Positions 21,801 to 33,699 of a DNA stretch of 64,000 nt are shown here, piece after piece. Positions within the stretch are counted from its first letter, which is position 1. Every line of letters begins with the position of its first letter. The position numbers and the translations under genes were made by a program. The stretch is from Trichaptum fuscoviolaceum (taxonomy: Eukaryota; Basidiomycota; Agaricomycetes; Hymenochaetales; Trichaptaceae): the NCBI GenBank assembly GCA_910574455.1, contig CAJSYZ010000010.1, positions 1,702,770 through 1,766,769 on the forward strand. The letters are read 5' to 3'. A model generated the notes under the pieces. It was not told where the DNA came from and did no database searches. It saw only the letters and a program-made list of their open reading frames with translations.

Positions 21801-24112
21801 TCAGTCCCATCGAAAACCTATGGCCAGTCCTCAAACACCGCATCCGCACAAGGCCTCACCCACCTACTTCCACGGAAGAATTGAAGCGCGCGGTCCAGGA
21901 AGCTTGGGACAGCGTCACAATCGACGAAATTAACGGGCTTGTGCACTCCATGCCAAATCGGGTCGAGGCAGTTCTTTCAGCTAAAGGGGGACACACATCT
22001 TACTGATTCTGTCATTTTGTGATTGCATCTAGTTTATGTACATGTCCTCTATATGCCTATGAAAAGTTATGATTTTATGTTAAACTGTTGATGAGATATG
22101 AATTTTTTGTTTTAACATGTCAGACCGGAATTTGGTGGACCGTGGGAACTTGTCCACTCACTTTTGGCAACCGGCTGTATGTCCCGTAGCCCTTCACCAA
22201 TGATTTTCCGCGTGCAGATATATGCGATCTCATTTCTCCAGACTTACTGCACCAAATCATCAAAGGCGTGTTCAAGGATCATCTTGTCGAGTGGATTTGC
22301 CAGAGCATGACCACAACAGAGCTGGATATTGTGGATAAAAGGTACTGTTCCCTTACAAGTCGTGTGAATACCATTGCTAACTTTCACGTAGAATCAGAGT
22401 TGCTGCTCCTTTTCCCGGACTTCGCAGATTTCCCGAAGGTCGAGGCTTCAAGCAATGGACAGGTAATGATTCAAAGGCACTTATGAAAGTATGTGGTATT
22501 TTCATCATGATCTTGTTTGAGGTGGTGGTTTGCTGATATCTGATGCAATCCGCTTACTAGGTGTATCTTCCGGCTATTGTGGGCATTGTACATGATGATA
22601 TAGTTCACGCATTGAGTGCATTTCTGGACTTCTGTTACCTTGTGCGTCGGTACACGATTACAGCCTCAACTCTTGATCAGATTAAAGCCTCTCTGGATCA
22701 CTATCATCAATATCGCAAAATATTCATAGCTAAGGGCATCCGGGATAACTTCTCACTTCCACGACAGCATGCCATGATTCACTATCCTACAATGATCCCT
22801 CTCTTCGCTGCACCAAGCGGGCTGTGCTCATCAATCACAGAGAATAAACACATTTACGCGGTCAAGGAAACGTGGCGACGCTCAAACAGAAATGATCCTT
22901 TGGGTCAGATGATCACAGCAAACCAACGTCTCAGTAAACTTATTGCATCGAGGGCAGACTTCAAGAGGCGTGGAATGCTGGAAAGTCCTCTGGCTGAGGC
23001 TTCATGGAGAGCTTTGCAAGATGTTCTGCGCAGGAATATGTCAGAGTCGGAGACAGATGACGCTGAGAGGACCCGAATTCGGAAGGAGCAGATGCACCAT
23101 CATGATACACCCGTAGCTGGCGCAGCTGATGATACAGAGGACTTCTTCGATGACATTGTGGGCAATAATGAACTCAACGAAATTGCAGACCTGGAAGATC
23201 CCGAAAACGTAGTGTATGGGCCACATCATCTTGCGGTTCATGGCATACTACATGCTGAACGCCAGATCCGCTTGGGTGGCAGAAATGACCCTTTGAGCTT
23301 GATCTTAATGGCTTCCAAGCAACGTGGGTATTACTTGGTAACCCATGCTTTGGTGTTGCACATCTGACTTCTTTGTTGTCATCCTTGCAGAGTCCAGTAA
23401 GGTGTATCCTAAACAGCTCAACACGCTTGCGGCGATAAAAGGTCATCCAGAGCTCCGACAGCTCCGACAGCTCATAAAAAAATACTTATTCAACAAGTAC
23501 GAGAATCACATCTCCAACTCAAGGGGCTCCTCTGGCAGAGCCCAACCAGCAGTTGAATTGGACACAAGCAATGACTTTTCAATATTCCATTCAGCCACTG
23601 CTTTCTTTGCCTACCATGGCGAATCGATCCCTATAGAACAAGCAATGAGGGAGGCGATCAGGTCCAATCCCTCTTGGCGCGGAAAAGCAAGACGTGATGC
23701 AGTCCTTGTTCGAGTTAGCTCCTGCATAAAGGGGTTTGCAGGAATGAGAGTTGCCCGGGTTATGCTTCTTTTTTCCTTCACCGCTAAAGGGGAACGTCAG
23801 GACTGCGCTCTCGTCCAATTTTTCAAGCGTGTTGGAGATTCACCCGACCTGATAACAAGAATGTGGATAGTCGAACCGGAGTATGAGTTAGAGAGCTCTA
23901 CCACCTGTGTCGGATGCTGTACTGGAGTGAATGCCAGTGGCAGATGTCGCTATCACCGCGACTGCAAGGCTCCGAAGCAATCTGTGATAGATGTAGGGGA
24001 CATCCTCCGTTTGGCCCACCTCCTGGGGGTTCCGAAGGGTGATGAATGTCCTCCAAAGTCATTGACACCTGAGGAGACCCTGGATTTTTATGATAGATTC
24101 TATGTTAACTGA
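18833..24112 (+). CDS. Plavaka-type DNA transposase, multi-exon, host of a nested Tc1 element
   Basis: Plavaka transposases belong to the CACTA-like cut-and-paste superfamily and are abundant in Agaricomycetes. Exons by eye: 18833-19319, 19381-19999, 20062-20269, 20318-20555, 20629-20782, 22190-22341, 22392-22488, 22561-23323 and 23391-24112. The N-terminus carries a C2H2 finger (CTLPGCSRMFKSQSGRARH). Family blocks follow in order: FELADFLYREEQMSAGN, YDVWYRDPLEVIRNLVDNP, FVPVILGSDKTTVSVGTG, NEYYPLYLSIGNV, CPDGHLRR, YIADYPEQ, SPDLLHQIIKG, GRGFKQWTGNDSKALMKVYLPA and LPRQHAMIHY. Between about 19415 and 19430 the reading changes frame with a TAG in the other frame and no convincing splice sites, so the copy is probably inactive. 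The fifth intron (20783-22189) contains a complete Tc1-like element. I did not find the outer terminal inverted repeats. Confidence 0.8.
20838..22177 (+). mobile_element. Tc1-like DNA transposon, complete, inside the Plavaka intron
   Basis: The element is 1340 bp. Its terminal inverted repeats are about 29 bp (20838-20866 and 22149-22177), starting CAG and sharing GGTTGCCAAAA.TGAGTGGACA; about 25 of 29 positions match. TA dinucleotides flank both ends (20836-20837 and 22178-22179), the target duplication of the family. One intact transposase ORF fills the interior. Outside it, 55 nt plus 10 nt make a normal 65-nt fungal intron with GTATGT and TAG ends. Confidence 0.93.
20954..22006 (+). CDS. 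Tc1-like transposase (DD34E), intact
   Basis: About 350 residues from the chosen Met (MSGNKPRSEY); an in-frame upstream ATG at 20912 would add 14 residues. Helix-turn-helix regions at the N-terminus (AQALFGVRRSTAYSWCSK, then STIRRVLSDAGY) are followed by the DDE catalytic triad: MWSDECY, QQDNATCH and SPIENLW. Exactly 34 residues separate the second Asp from the Glu, which is the Tc1 signature. The length is normal and there is no stop or shift. This copy could be active. Confidence 0.92.
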   Translation: MSGNKPRSEYDSPFRNRVVGFLKAGGKMREAQALFGVRRSTAYSWCSKLDKFGATHGRPRSGRPRKLSDRDQRMVVSEARKNRRLCLAALGKSVNPNVSSSTIRRVLSDAGYHRRVARHKPYLRRDQIRLRLQWAKKYKLWRINHWQHVMWSDECYVHIGDNKGRVYVTRRPDEVFDDDCLTWSFKQSSVRVMVWGCMAYNYKGPLVMLDYPGGAGGGMNTDRYVDQVLSTVVSSAFGDLKKSRRYMYFQQDNATCHKSKKTLRWFSKEKVQLFFHPPNSPDLSPIENLWPVLKHRIRTRPHPPTSTEELKRAVQEAWDSVTIDEINGLVHSMPNRVEAVLSAKGGHTSY

Positions 24113-24311
24113 TTTGCTGACATGCACATGCACCAAACACTGTACGAAGCTAGACAATAATTACTAAGTTAAACTCTTCCGTTAGCACATTCAAGTTGCC
24201 ACATAGTACTACAAAGTGTATTGAGACTTGTTGTACAGTTTACATTGCCAGAGCCAGCGGCGACGACATCATGGTATTCATTGTTCGAGGTAATATAATT
24301 ATCAACAAATC

Positions 24312-27300
24312 TCAAAGCAACAAAGGGAGAAACTGGAGATGCAAGCATACTGTGTCCATTGTCAACCCACCACCTACGAGAGGGCTAATTCGGCTAGTAG
24401 TTGAGGCGCCTTGAGGACTTGAAGGCTTGGAGTCATCCTTTGACTTTATCGCCAATTCTAAATAATTGCGATACCCTAGAACTTCTTTAATATCAATTTT
24501 CATCGCGATGCCCTTCGGGGTTTGTCTATCGAATGACGAGCACACCGCCTCCATCAGATACATTTGGTATCTGTGCATGTCCGCCTCCTGCAAGAAAGTT
24601 GTTCGAGTCGTCTGGCTATCTAAGGACCCTGCTGACGTCGATGCTGCCGTGTCCTGTCTTTCCTTCCCCTTGCCCTTCAAGTTCGTATGATAGGCCTCCA
24701 ATTCGTCCCTGTTATAGGCTGCTAACATATCAATAGAATCAAGGACAGCATCAGTCGACTCCTGCCCTTGATGTATGATCTTGTTTAAGAGCCCTTTTAT
24801 GACCACACCTTTCCCATTCTGCATGACGACATCAAAAAGACCCTTTGTGGAGGCAATTTGCAACCATCTCTTGACAATCCTAAGCGCTCCTATCAATCTC
24901 CTCTGAAGATAATCCAATTCCTGGAAGCAATATTGAATCTTGTCAGCAGAATTATCTGCCAAAATTGCTGCTTCGGCGTTTTCCAAAAGCTCCAGAATAT
25001 CTCTTGCCTCGAAAATAATTGCATAGTCGTTGGAGGTAACAGCAAATGCATCCCTCCTCTGGAAGAATGCGTCGTGAATATTGCACAGATTAATCGCCAT
25101 TTCCCAAGATTTCTGCGTGTTGTCAAACTGTAGTAGCGTTTGATTGACCTCAGTTTGCTGGGGCTGAAAATGAAGCTGTCTAACCGCAGGCGTATTGTAT
25201 TTCGATTGCAAACTCCCTGCTTCCGATATCGGTTGATAGAATGGCCTCAATGTCAGGGGCCGAAGATCGGGACGACGACGATTGGGAGGCTGAGATTGAG
25301 CCACGAGAATCTTAGAGATGTCGACTGACATTCTTTGGAGATCGGCGTCAATGATTGCGATGAGTTCGTAGATTACGTCGTAGTAGGCCTGGAAGAGCGG
25401 TATGAAGAATTGGAAAGCCTTAAGATTTTCGGCATCCCTATCGTATGAGTTCAATACTGCGAAAAACCCTTCTGCCTTCTCTTCTCTATAATGTCCATAT
25501 TGAGATAGCAGTTCTCTAAGACCTTCCGAGCCGTTGCAAGAATGAAGTCGGTAGTATTTATTCATGATTTTCTGAAACGCACCATCGTTCACCTCGAAGT
25601 AGTAGGAACCGAAGGGATCTTCAGTGCTCCGGCTGTCAAGGCATTTCTGTATGTCCGAATCTTTGAACCCAAGGACAATTGCGGAGGATTCCATGAAGAA
25701 GAACCTTAGACTATCCAAGGTCTTCCTTACTCTAACAGCGTCGCCTGCTGCCCGTGACTAACAAGCGTAGGTTATTAGACGTTCTTTTTCGAAACATGAT
25801 CCTATTACTTACCCCAGCAACATTACTAGTCAAGAGATCGACATAAGAAGATATCTTGCTAAGAGTTTTGTTCATCGTATCAACCTGACCCTCCAAACTC
25901 GCAATCCTATCATCCGATGAAAGGCCTGGATGGCCTGAAGTCAAGCGAACCGACTCGTTGCCTTCTATGCCAGTGTGCGAAGCACTTTGTGCCATATTTT
26001 TAAGCAGTTCACCTATAGTATCTCCGCAATCTCCGCCAGTGACAGGTGTTTGGACAAAACTGCCAGGTCCCGTGACGCCACTCACATTATCGGCCAGTGA
26101 TGATGGTGGCCTTGATGGTGGTGGAACAGATACCGGGAACGGTGCCTGATGACTCAGCGTTTCGTCATCCTTCTCAACTTTACGCCTTTTGCTGTCACTG
26201 GCAGGAGTACCTTCAGGTTCATTGTGTCGGGATCCCCCAGGACCCCAACATGTCTAAGGCAATCCCGAACAGAACCCGGTATGCTGAAACCCGAAATCGC
26301 GACCTTGGCTAGATCCCGAAAGGATCCCCCGCTCTCTGATCCCAGAAGAACCTCTGCTTCGCCATGCATTCTCCTGCTAAGAGTTCCGCCCCGCTATGAC
26401 CTCCTCACCCCTGCTTGTCCTCGCCCACGTCTCCTCGTCAGTCCCCCGCCTCGTCCCCGCGTCTCGATCCATCCCTAGCCCGCCTCGTCGTTCCCCCGAC
26501 TCTAGGATGATCCCCCGCTCGCTCCCCGCTCCCGTCATGCTCTGTTCCCCGCTCCAGTGAACCCCGTACCTCGCCATAGTCCTGAAGTCACTCACCATAG
26601 CCACCGCCATAGCCATAGCCTGCCACAGCCATAGCCATAGCCATAGCTATCCCAGACCTCGTAGGTTCTCGACTATGCCCGGATACCAGATCCCGGCCTC
26701 GCGTCCACAGTCATGAAGTGCAGTTAGGAGATTGATCCACTGCGTCCAAAGCCGACCTCTGTCTGGCCTTGAGTAAGCCAACACGACAGCGGTCAAGGAT
26801 TGCTGTCCCGCAATCCTGCCCGGTCACGAACCCTGCCCTGCGCTCGTCCTGCCACGGTGCCCTAGCTAACCCCTTCGACATCCTGTGCCTCTCGACCTGC
26901 CCTTGTTCGTCCACAGCCTGCCCCGCCAGGAATCCCGCCTCGCCGCGAACGCTGTCAAGCGTCCTCTCTGACAATCCCGCAACCCATGCTCGTTCCCGGT
27001 TGGAGTCCCGCCAAACTCCCCCCGCTCGTTTCCAGACTAGAGTCCCGCCAGACTCCCCCGCTCATTCCCGGTAGAAACCCAGCTCGCTTCCCGGTTGGAA
27101 TCCCGCTCCTTTCCCCCGCACGATCCCAGTCGAAATCCCGCTCGTTTCCCGCCTCGCGTCCCGTCTCGAATCCCTGCGCAAATCCCCCGCAGGATTCCCG
27201 CCTTTGATCTCACCGCGATTCCCATCGCAACCCCAGCTAAGTTCCCGCTCTGATTCCCGAAAGATTCCCGCTACGATTCCCGGTCTAAACCCGAACTCGA

Positions 27301-28956
27301 TTCCCAGTCGAAACCCGAACTCGATTCCCGGTCGAAACCCGAACCAGATTCCCTGCATGATCCCGTCGCGAATCGCGCGAGTTTCCCGTCGTCCAAGGAA
27401 AACCCCTTAGCTTCCCCGCTCCTCGATGCTAACCTCGTCTTGAGATAGCCCCAGGTGATTGGCCTGGCCACGCACGTGCCAGCCAACTAGTCTCGTTAGT
27501 AGCGTCCTGTTCCGGCCCGCAGACCACATTCCCGCCACCCCGTGCGCAGGATTGATCTCATTGTCCGCAAGGACTCGAACCCCGTCCTTAGTCGCCCTGC
27601 CCCGCGCGCGCCTCGCGATTAGGCTTCGTTACGACATCGAAGCACCGGCTTCTTCGAAGTTGGTCCCTGTCGATCTCCCGCGACCCTGATCCACGCCAGA
27701 AGTTGCCTGCAACTTATCCCAAGACGATGTATGCATTACATCCGCCCCCCACGTTCGTTACCCCGCTGCCTGTGCGCCAGTTTGATACCTCGCGCACAAT
27801 TACATTCCTTTAGTTCTCTTTGTTTCACTTGACCATGCTTCACGCTCGTCCCCTTAGATCTTGCCCAGATGTTCCCGCACCGAATCCCGAATCCCGGATT
27901 CACGTCACTGTATGCGCGGTCTTCGCCCGCAAGATTGTGTAACTAGTTAGTTGCGCGTTTGTGCATGCCCGTTCCCTGTAGATTCTGCCCAGTAGATAAA
28001 TACCTGTCGCCACCGTAAGGAGCACTCACTTTTGTCCTCTTGTCGAGTGCTTCCTTAGGTGTGTTTCTGTCTTGTCTCTAGTGTAGTTTTACAATGCTGA
28101 CTTGTCGAGTGCTTCCTTAGGGAACCTCCTCCTGATACAGAAGTGTTGCCTTGAGATCCCGGTTATCCTGAGCTCTCTGCTCCCGTCCTGAGCACGCCTG
28201 CTCTCTGGCTCTCTTGTCTCTGTCTTGTCCCGGATCCCGCTCTGTGAATCCCGCTCTGAGTCCTGCCCAGAATCCCGCTCTGAGATTCCCGCCAAAGCCC
28301 CGAACGATTCCCGCTCTGCGATCCCCGCACGAATCCAGATCCCCGCACGAATCCAGATTCCCGCACGAATCCAGATTCCCGCGCGAATCCAGATTCCCGC
28401 CAGAATCCCGCTTTGCATTTCCCCGCGTCTCGACTCTGTCTCCCCGCGCCTCGACTCTGCCTTCCCAGCCTCGACTCTGACTCCGTCCCGTCCTCGCCTT
28501 GAGCCCCCTTGCGTCTCGCCCCCGTAGCCCCGCTCCCCGCGCGACTCCGTTGGCGTTGTAGTGTCCTTAACGGTTCCCCTTCGCCTTCTCCGCTGCCGCG
28601 CGCTCTCCCAGGCCTTGCCCCGGAAGCCGCTAACGCGCCCCGGCCCCTAGGTTCCCCCCAGGTCGTAACACATTGTGATGGTGGCTACTAGGACTCTGAG
28701 TTGAAATGCGATCTTGAAGACGTTGGCTACCACGACTCCGTTTTGGAGGGCCGGCAGAAATGCGATCTTCAAGAGGTCGGCTATTAGGACTCGAACTTGC
28801 AGGGCTGGAGAAAATGCGTTCTTGAAGAGAGCCATGACTCCCAGCTGAAGGGTTGTTCAAAGATGTATGTGCGTACGCTGTACTCCGGTCTGGAAATGAC
28901 GACTCGCGCGATCGGTGCCGCCCGTTCCTCAACCTCCATGATTTGATTTCACCCAC
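24312..28956 (-). pseudogene. Coiled-coil gene split by a 2.45-kb TG..CA element
   Basis: Exon blocks are 28956-28671, 26219-25813 and 25757-24312, with a 55-nt intron (25812-25758). Skipping the inserted element and one copy of CATTG gives an unbroken frame of about 712 residues, in phase at both joins. The N-terminus has three related short motifs (GSLQERIFS, RPLEDRIS, QRLQDRIS) in a Ser/Pro-rich stretch, then a basic segment (KRRKVEK) and a coiled coil (DDRIASLEGQVDTMNKTLSKI). A long helical region (FFFMESSAIVLGF onward) with a KGKGKER linker follows. I do not recognise the family. As it stands the first exon runs into the inserted element. Confidence 0.55.
26225..28670. mobile_element. 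2446-bp TG..CA element, copy A (probable solo LTR)
   Basis: The element starts TGTCGGGATCCCCC and ends GGTCGTAACA, flanked by the 5-bp duplication CATTG (26220-26224 and 28671-28675). It carries no convincing protein. Open frames in it come from degenerate GC-rich repeats: a CATAGC run near 26597-26646, TTCCCG-rich units near 26990-27400 and an 18-19 bp unit ending CCAGATTCCCGC repeated near 28320-28400. A TATA-like GATAAATACC lies near 28006. The TG..CA ends and 5-bp duplication fit an LTR, so a long solo LTR or a non-autonomous LTR derivative is likely. Confidence 0.75.
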
Positions 28957-30440
28957 GGGGCAGATGTGTGTCTCTCAACTGTCTTCGAGTCATGATCGTA
29001 CCGTTTCCTTTTATCTACAAATTTAGCTATTGTCAGAACCAACAAGGGGGTTCGACTCAAACTCAGGCTCACTGGACATTTTGGATATTTTGAACAAAAC
29101 TGTGACTTGAAGCCTGATAGGAGGTTGTTTCGCTTTCTCCAACAGCTTCAAAATGGAGTTAAAACTGGTGCAATAGTATAGTAGCTGTGAGCCTACCAAC
29201 TCCGAGTCCGACTCCGAGTCGTCGGAACCGAATAGTAGTATCTTGAACTTCGGTTCAAATTTAGAGATCAAGTTGCCAGTATACTAGTAGTAGTAGATAG
29301 TACTACTCAGGCTACAACTTGAAGTTTGAAGATCTCAGTCAGCGGATGAAGTTGAACTAGGAGACTGGTTGACTCACCGCCAGCCTGAGTACCGCCAGTG
29401 GCAGCCTCTGAACTAAAATTTAGGTGGCAGGGACTTCGACTTTAAGGTGAGAGGGCTTCAAGCTGTTGAAAAGAACAACCTTGAGTACTACTAGAGTACA
29501 GTACTACAGAGTATAGTAGACAAAGACACGATACGTCGATGCCACTGGCAGGGCATGGGGTAGTCAGGCTACTAAATGCGGAACTTGAATCTGAACTTGA
29601 AGCCAGACTTCTCAGGCTCACGCCACTCAGCCACTGTATTTGGCAACAATTGTCGGAGATGCGCACCTCCGGTTACGGTGATATTCATTTCGGATTCGAA
29701 TCACAAAAGGATGATGCAGTGATGTCGGAACTTGCGGAATATCATCCACAGATTAAGGTAACTAGGGCTAACAAGGGCTCGAGTACATGGAAAGCGTGGT
29801 TTAATGAGGAGCACCACAAGGTTGAGCGGGAACGAGCAGCATTGGAACCTTTTAATTCACTTAAACCGCAGACTCGGAGTCAGACGAAGTAGCCTGCCAG
29901 TGAGGACTCAGGCTTGTACTCATACTATTTCTAACTGTTTTCTTTTCGTAGTATTACCTCATACCAGTGCATACCACTAGTATTCAAGTTGTGTCTTTGT
30001 ATGTTTGTCTCCTGTTCTGTGTTCGTCGACCTTATACTTGTGTTTTCTGTGCATCGGTATTCAAGTTGTTGTATGACTGTATGTAAATAAAAAACGATAT
30101 GAATTGTTTACTAACTATTCCGAGTCGGACTTGGACTCACTGGCACCAGTGATGCTCTAATTACTGCTTGATAAATTCACGACTGGCTCGAATCCGGGTC
30201 TACCAACCTGAAGACCGAACATCGTTACGGGTCACTGTTCGGCAACTTGAACTTTTGAGCTGAACTTGAAGTCCCACGACTCGGTCTCAGGCTCAGACTC
30301 GGAAGTTCTTCCGACTCGGAGGTCAGCTTGAAGTCGGAAACTACTAGTACTAGTAAACTAAGCCTGAGGGGCGAAGGTCGGTCCGGCTACTACTACAACT
30401 GCTCTGCTCGACAACTATTAGGTATAATAATTTTAATGGA
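28957..30440. other. Palindrome-word-rich intergenic DNA with one short ORF
   Basis: The stretch contains many short palindromic words such as GACTCCGAGTC (29210-29220), ACTTGAAGTTTGAAG, CTGGCAG and runs of TAGTAGTAG. A 117-residue plus frame at 29539-29892 begins in such repeats and ends QTRSQTK. Its second half (about 29658-29890) has ordinary amino-acid composition and may be a gene remnant. I recognise no family. Confidence 0.4.
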
Positions 30441-33110
30441 ATGACCGGTTGTTATTCTTGGGACGTTCTAGGTCAGAGGGAACTGGACGGCTTGACTTAT
30501 GCTATTGCCTTCTGGCAGACGACGGAGGAGCTGGATCAAAAGGGCTTTGCGACCAACTGTCGGGATCCCCCAGGACCCCAACATGTCTAAGGCAATCCCG
30601 AACAGAACCCGGTATGCTGAAACCCGAAATCGCGACCTTGGCTAGATCCCGAAAGGATCCCCCGCTCTCTGATCCCAGAAGAACCTCTGCTTCGCCATGC
30701 ATTCTCCTGCTAAGAGTTCCGCCCCGCTATGACCTCCTCACCCCTGCTTGTCCTCGCCCACGTCTCCTCGTCAGTCCCCCGCCTCGTCCCCGCGTCTCGA
30801 TCCATCCCTAGCCCGCCTCGTCGTTCCCCCGACTCTAGGATGATCCCCCGCTCGCTCCCCGCTCCCGTCATGCTCTGTTCCCCGCTCCAGTGAACCCCGT
30901 ACCTCGCCATAGTCCTGAAGTCACTCACCATAGCCACCGCCATAGCCATAGCCTGCCACAGCCATAGCCATAGCCATAGCTATCCCAGACCTCGTAGGTT
31001 CTCGACTATGCCCGGATACCAGATCCTGGCCTCGCGTCCACAGTCATGAAGTGCAGTTAGGAGATTGATCCACTGCGTCCAAAGCCGACCTCTGTCTGGC
31101 CTTGAGTAAGCCAACACGACAGCGGTCAAGGATTGCTGTCCCGCAATCCTGCCCGGTCACGAACCCTGCCCTGCGCTCGTCCTGCCACGGTGCCCTAGCT
31201 AACCCCTTCGACATCCTGTGCCTCTCGACCTGCCCTTGTTCGTCCACAGCCTGCCCCGCCAGGAATCCCGCCTCGCCGCGAACGCTGTCAAGCGTCCTCT
31301 CTGACAATCCCGCAACCCATGCTCGTTCCCGGTTGGAGTCCCGCCAAACTCCCCCCGCTCGTTTCCAGACTAGAGTCCCGCCAGACTCCCCCGCTCATTC
31401 CCGGTAGAAACCCAGCTCGCTTCCCGGTTGGAATCCCGCTCCTTTCCCCCGCACGATCCCAGTCGAAATCCCGCTCGTTTCCCGCCTCGCGTCCCGTCTC
31501 GAATCCCTGCGCAAATCCCCCGCAGGATTCCCGCCTTTGATCTCACCGCGATTCCCATCGCAACCCCAGCTAAGTTCCCGCTCTGATTCCCGAAAGATTC
31601 CCGCTACGATTCCCGGTCTAAACCCGAACTCGATTCCCAGTCGAAACCCGAACTCGATTCCCGGTCGAAACCCGAACCAGATTCCCTGCATGATCCCGTC
31701 GCGAATCGCGCGAGTTTCCCGTCGTCCAAGGAAAACCCCTTAGCTTCCCCGCTCCTCGATGCTAACCTCGTCTTGAGATAGCCCCAGGTGATTGGCCTGG
31801 CCACGCACGTGCCAGCCAACTAGTCTCGTTAGTAGCGTCCTGTTCCGGCCCGCAGACCACATTCCCACCACCCCGTGCGCGGGATTGATCTCATTGTCCG
31901 CAAGGACTCGAACCCCGTCCTTAGTCGCCCTGCCCCGCGCGCGCCTCGCGATTAGGCTTCGTTACGACATCGAAGCACCGGCTTCTTCGAAGTTGGTCCC
32001 TGTCGATCTCCCGCGACCCTGATCCACGCCAGAAGTTGCCTGCAACTTATCCCAAGACGATGTATGCATTACATCCGCCCCCCACGTTCGTTACCCCGCT
32101 GCCTGTGCGCCAGTTTGATACCTCGCGCACAATTACATTCCTTTAGTTCTCTTTGTTTCACTTGACCATGCTTCACGCTCGTCCCCTTAGATCTTGCCCA
32201 GATGTTCCCGCACCGAATCCCGAATCCCGGATTCACGTCACTGTATGCGCGGTCTTCGCCCGCAAGATTGTGTAACTAGTTAGTTGCGCGTTTGTGCATG
32301 CCCGTTCCCTGTAGATTCTGCCCAGTAGATAAATACCTGTCGCCACCGTAAGGAGCACTCACTTTTGTCCTCTTGTCGAGTGCTTCCTTAGGTGTGTTTC
32401 TGTCTTGTCTCTAGTGTAGTTTTACAATGCTGACTTGTCGAGTGCTTCCTTAGGGAACCTCCTCCTGATACAGAAGTGTTGCCTTGAGATCCCGGTTATC
32501 CTGAGCTCTCTGCTCCCGTCCTGAGCACCCTGCTCTCTGGCTCTCTTGTCTCTGTCTTGTCCCGGATCCCGCTCTGCGAATCCCGCTCTGAGTCCTGCCC
32601 AGAATCCCGCTCTGAGATTCCCGCCAAAGCCCCGAACGATTCCCGCTCTGCGATCCCCGCACGAATCCAGATCCCCGCACGAATCCAGATTCCCGCACGA
32701 ATCCAGATTCCCGCGCGAATCCAGATTCCCGCCAGAATCCCGCTTTGCATTTCCCCGCGTCTCGACTCTGTCTCCCCGCGCCTCGACTCTGCCTTCCCAG
32801 CCTCGACTCTGACTCCGTCCCGTCCTCGCCTTGAGCCCCCTTGCGTCTCGCCCCCGTAGCCCCGCTCCCCGCGCGACTCCGTTGGCGTTGTAGTGTCCTT
32901 AACGGTTCCCCTTCGCCTTCTCCGCTGCCGCGCGCTCTCCCAGGCCTTGCCCCGGAAGCCGCTAACGCGCCCCGGCCCCTAGGTTCCCCCCAGGTCGTAA
33001 CACCAACCTTGATTCAAAGACAGACACGCAACTTGGTAGTAGTATTGTTTTCCCGACTCCGAGTCAGCAAGAGCCCGACGTGGACATCGCCGCTCGCCTT
33101 TTCCCAGACT
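30441..33110 (+). pseudogene. Short open frame interrupted by copy B
   Basis: An ATG at 30441 opens a frame (MTGCYSWDVLGQ) to the left edge of copy B at 30557. Skipping the element and one CCAAC copy, the frame continues in phase (LDSKTDTQLGSSIVF) to a TGA near 33105-33110, giving roughly 85 residues. I do not recognise the product, and the frame could be part of a larger gene or chance. Confidence 0.3.
30558..33002. mobile_element. 2445-bp TG..CA element, copy B
   Basis: Nearly identical to 26225-28670 over its whole length. I noted about four substitutions and one single-base gap. It lies in the same orientation but is flanked by a different 5-bp duplication, CCAAC (30553-30557 and 33003-33007), so it is an independent insertion and not part of a tandem duplication. 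Internal repeats are the same as in copy A. Confidence 0.78.
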
Positions 33111-33699
33111 GAGCCCCTTCCTCAACTCCCCCACCATGCGCACAAACTCTCTCATCTCATCCTCTTGCACTACCTTGAGGCTTGTCATTTTCTTCAACCT
33201 TGGCGCTGTCTCCTTCACATATGACATCTTCCATGCGCTGCTCTCCTGCACTTTGTACTAAATTATGTCGTAACAGATCTGGGCGGAATGGGAGACAGAG
33301 GTCTGCACAAGCATGGCACAGGAGTTCAAGGCTGGTGAGTTTATTCTCCTTCTCAATCCTTTTACTTCACGTTATTTACATACCATTTGATACAGAATCC
33401 TAGCTCACACCGTTTACAGCGCACGCAAGATGGTGCAATTCTGGAACACCGCCAGACAGCACCACCACCATTGCCATCGCACTCCTGCTACTAGTAGTAC
33501 CCAGCATCGACATGATGACTTCCCACGTGGGGTCTGACACTGGCATCACAGGCCCTCCGTCGTCCGCTACCACCACTGACAGCCATGGTCAGGTTGGAAA
33601 CCAGAGACTTCCGGAGACACTTTCATTGTTGTGGGGACTGGTAAGTAGCCCTAGTAGTTATCCGCTATTGCAACAATAGCTCATGACCCGATGAACACA
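33008..33699. other. No confident gene
   Basis: The stretch holds the tail of the frame interrupted by copy B, a TACTAGTAG palindromic patch near 33485 and short frames without recognisable domains. The part next to 33700 may be the decayed 5' end of the BCS1-like gene. Confidence 0.35.

Noticed and set aside
18560..24200. Terminal inverted repeats of the Plavaka element
   Set aside because: I searched both flanks by eye for CACT-type ends and found none that pair.
26377..28691. Many 60-110 codon ORFs with Arg/Ser/Pro-rich products in both strands of the 2.45-kb element
   Set aside because: They follow the GC-rich TTCCCG-type repeats and recur identically in both copies and frames; none has a domain.
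26225..33002. Tandem segmental duplication of 2.45 kb
   Set aside because: The flanks of the two copies differ, and each copy has its own 5-bp target duplication, so two transposition events explain it better.
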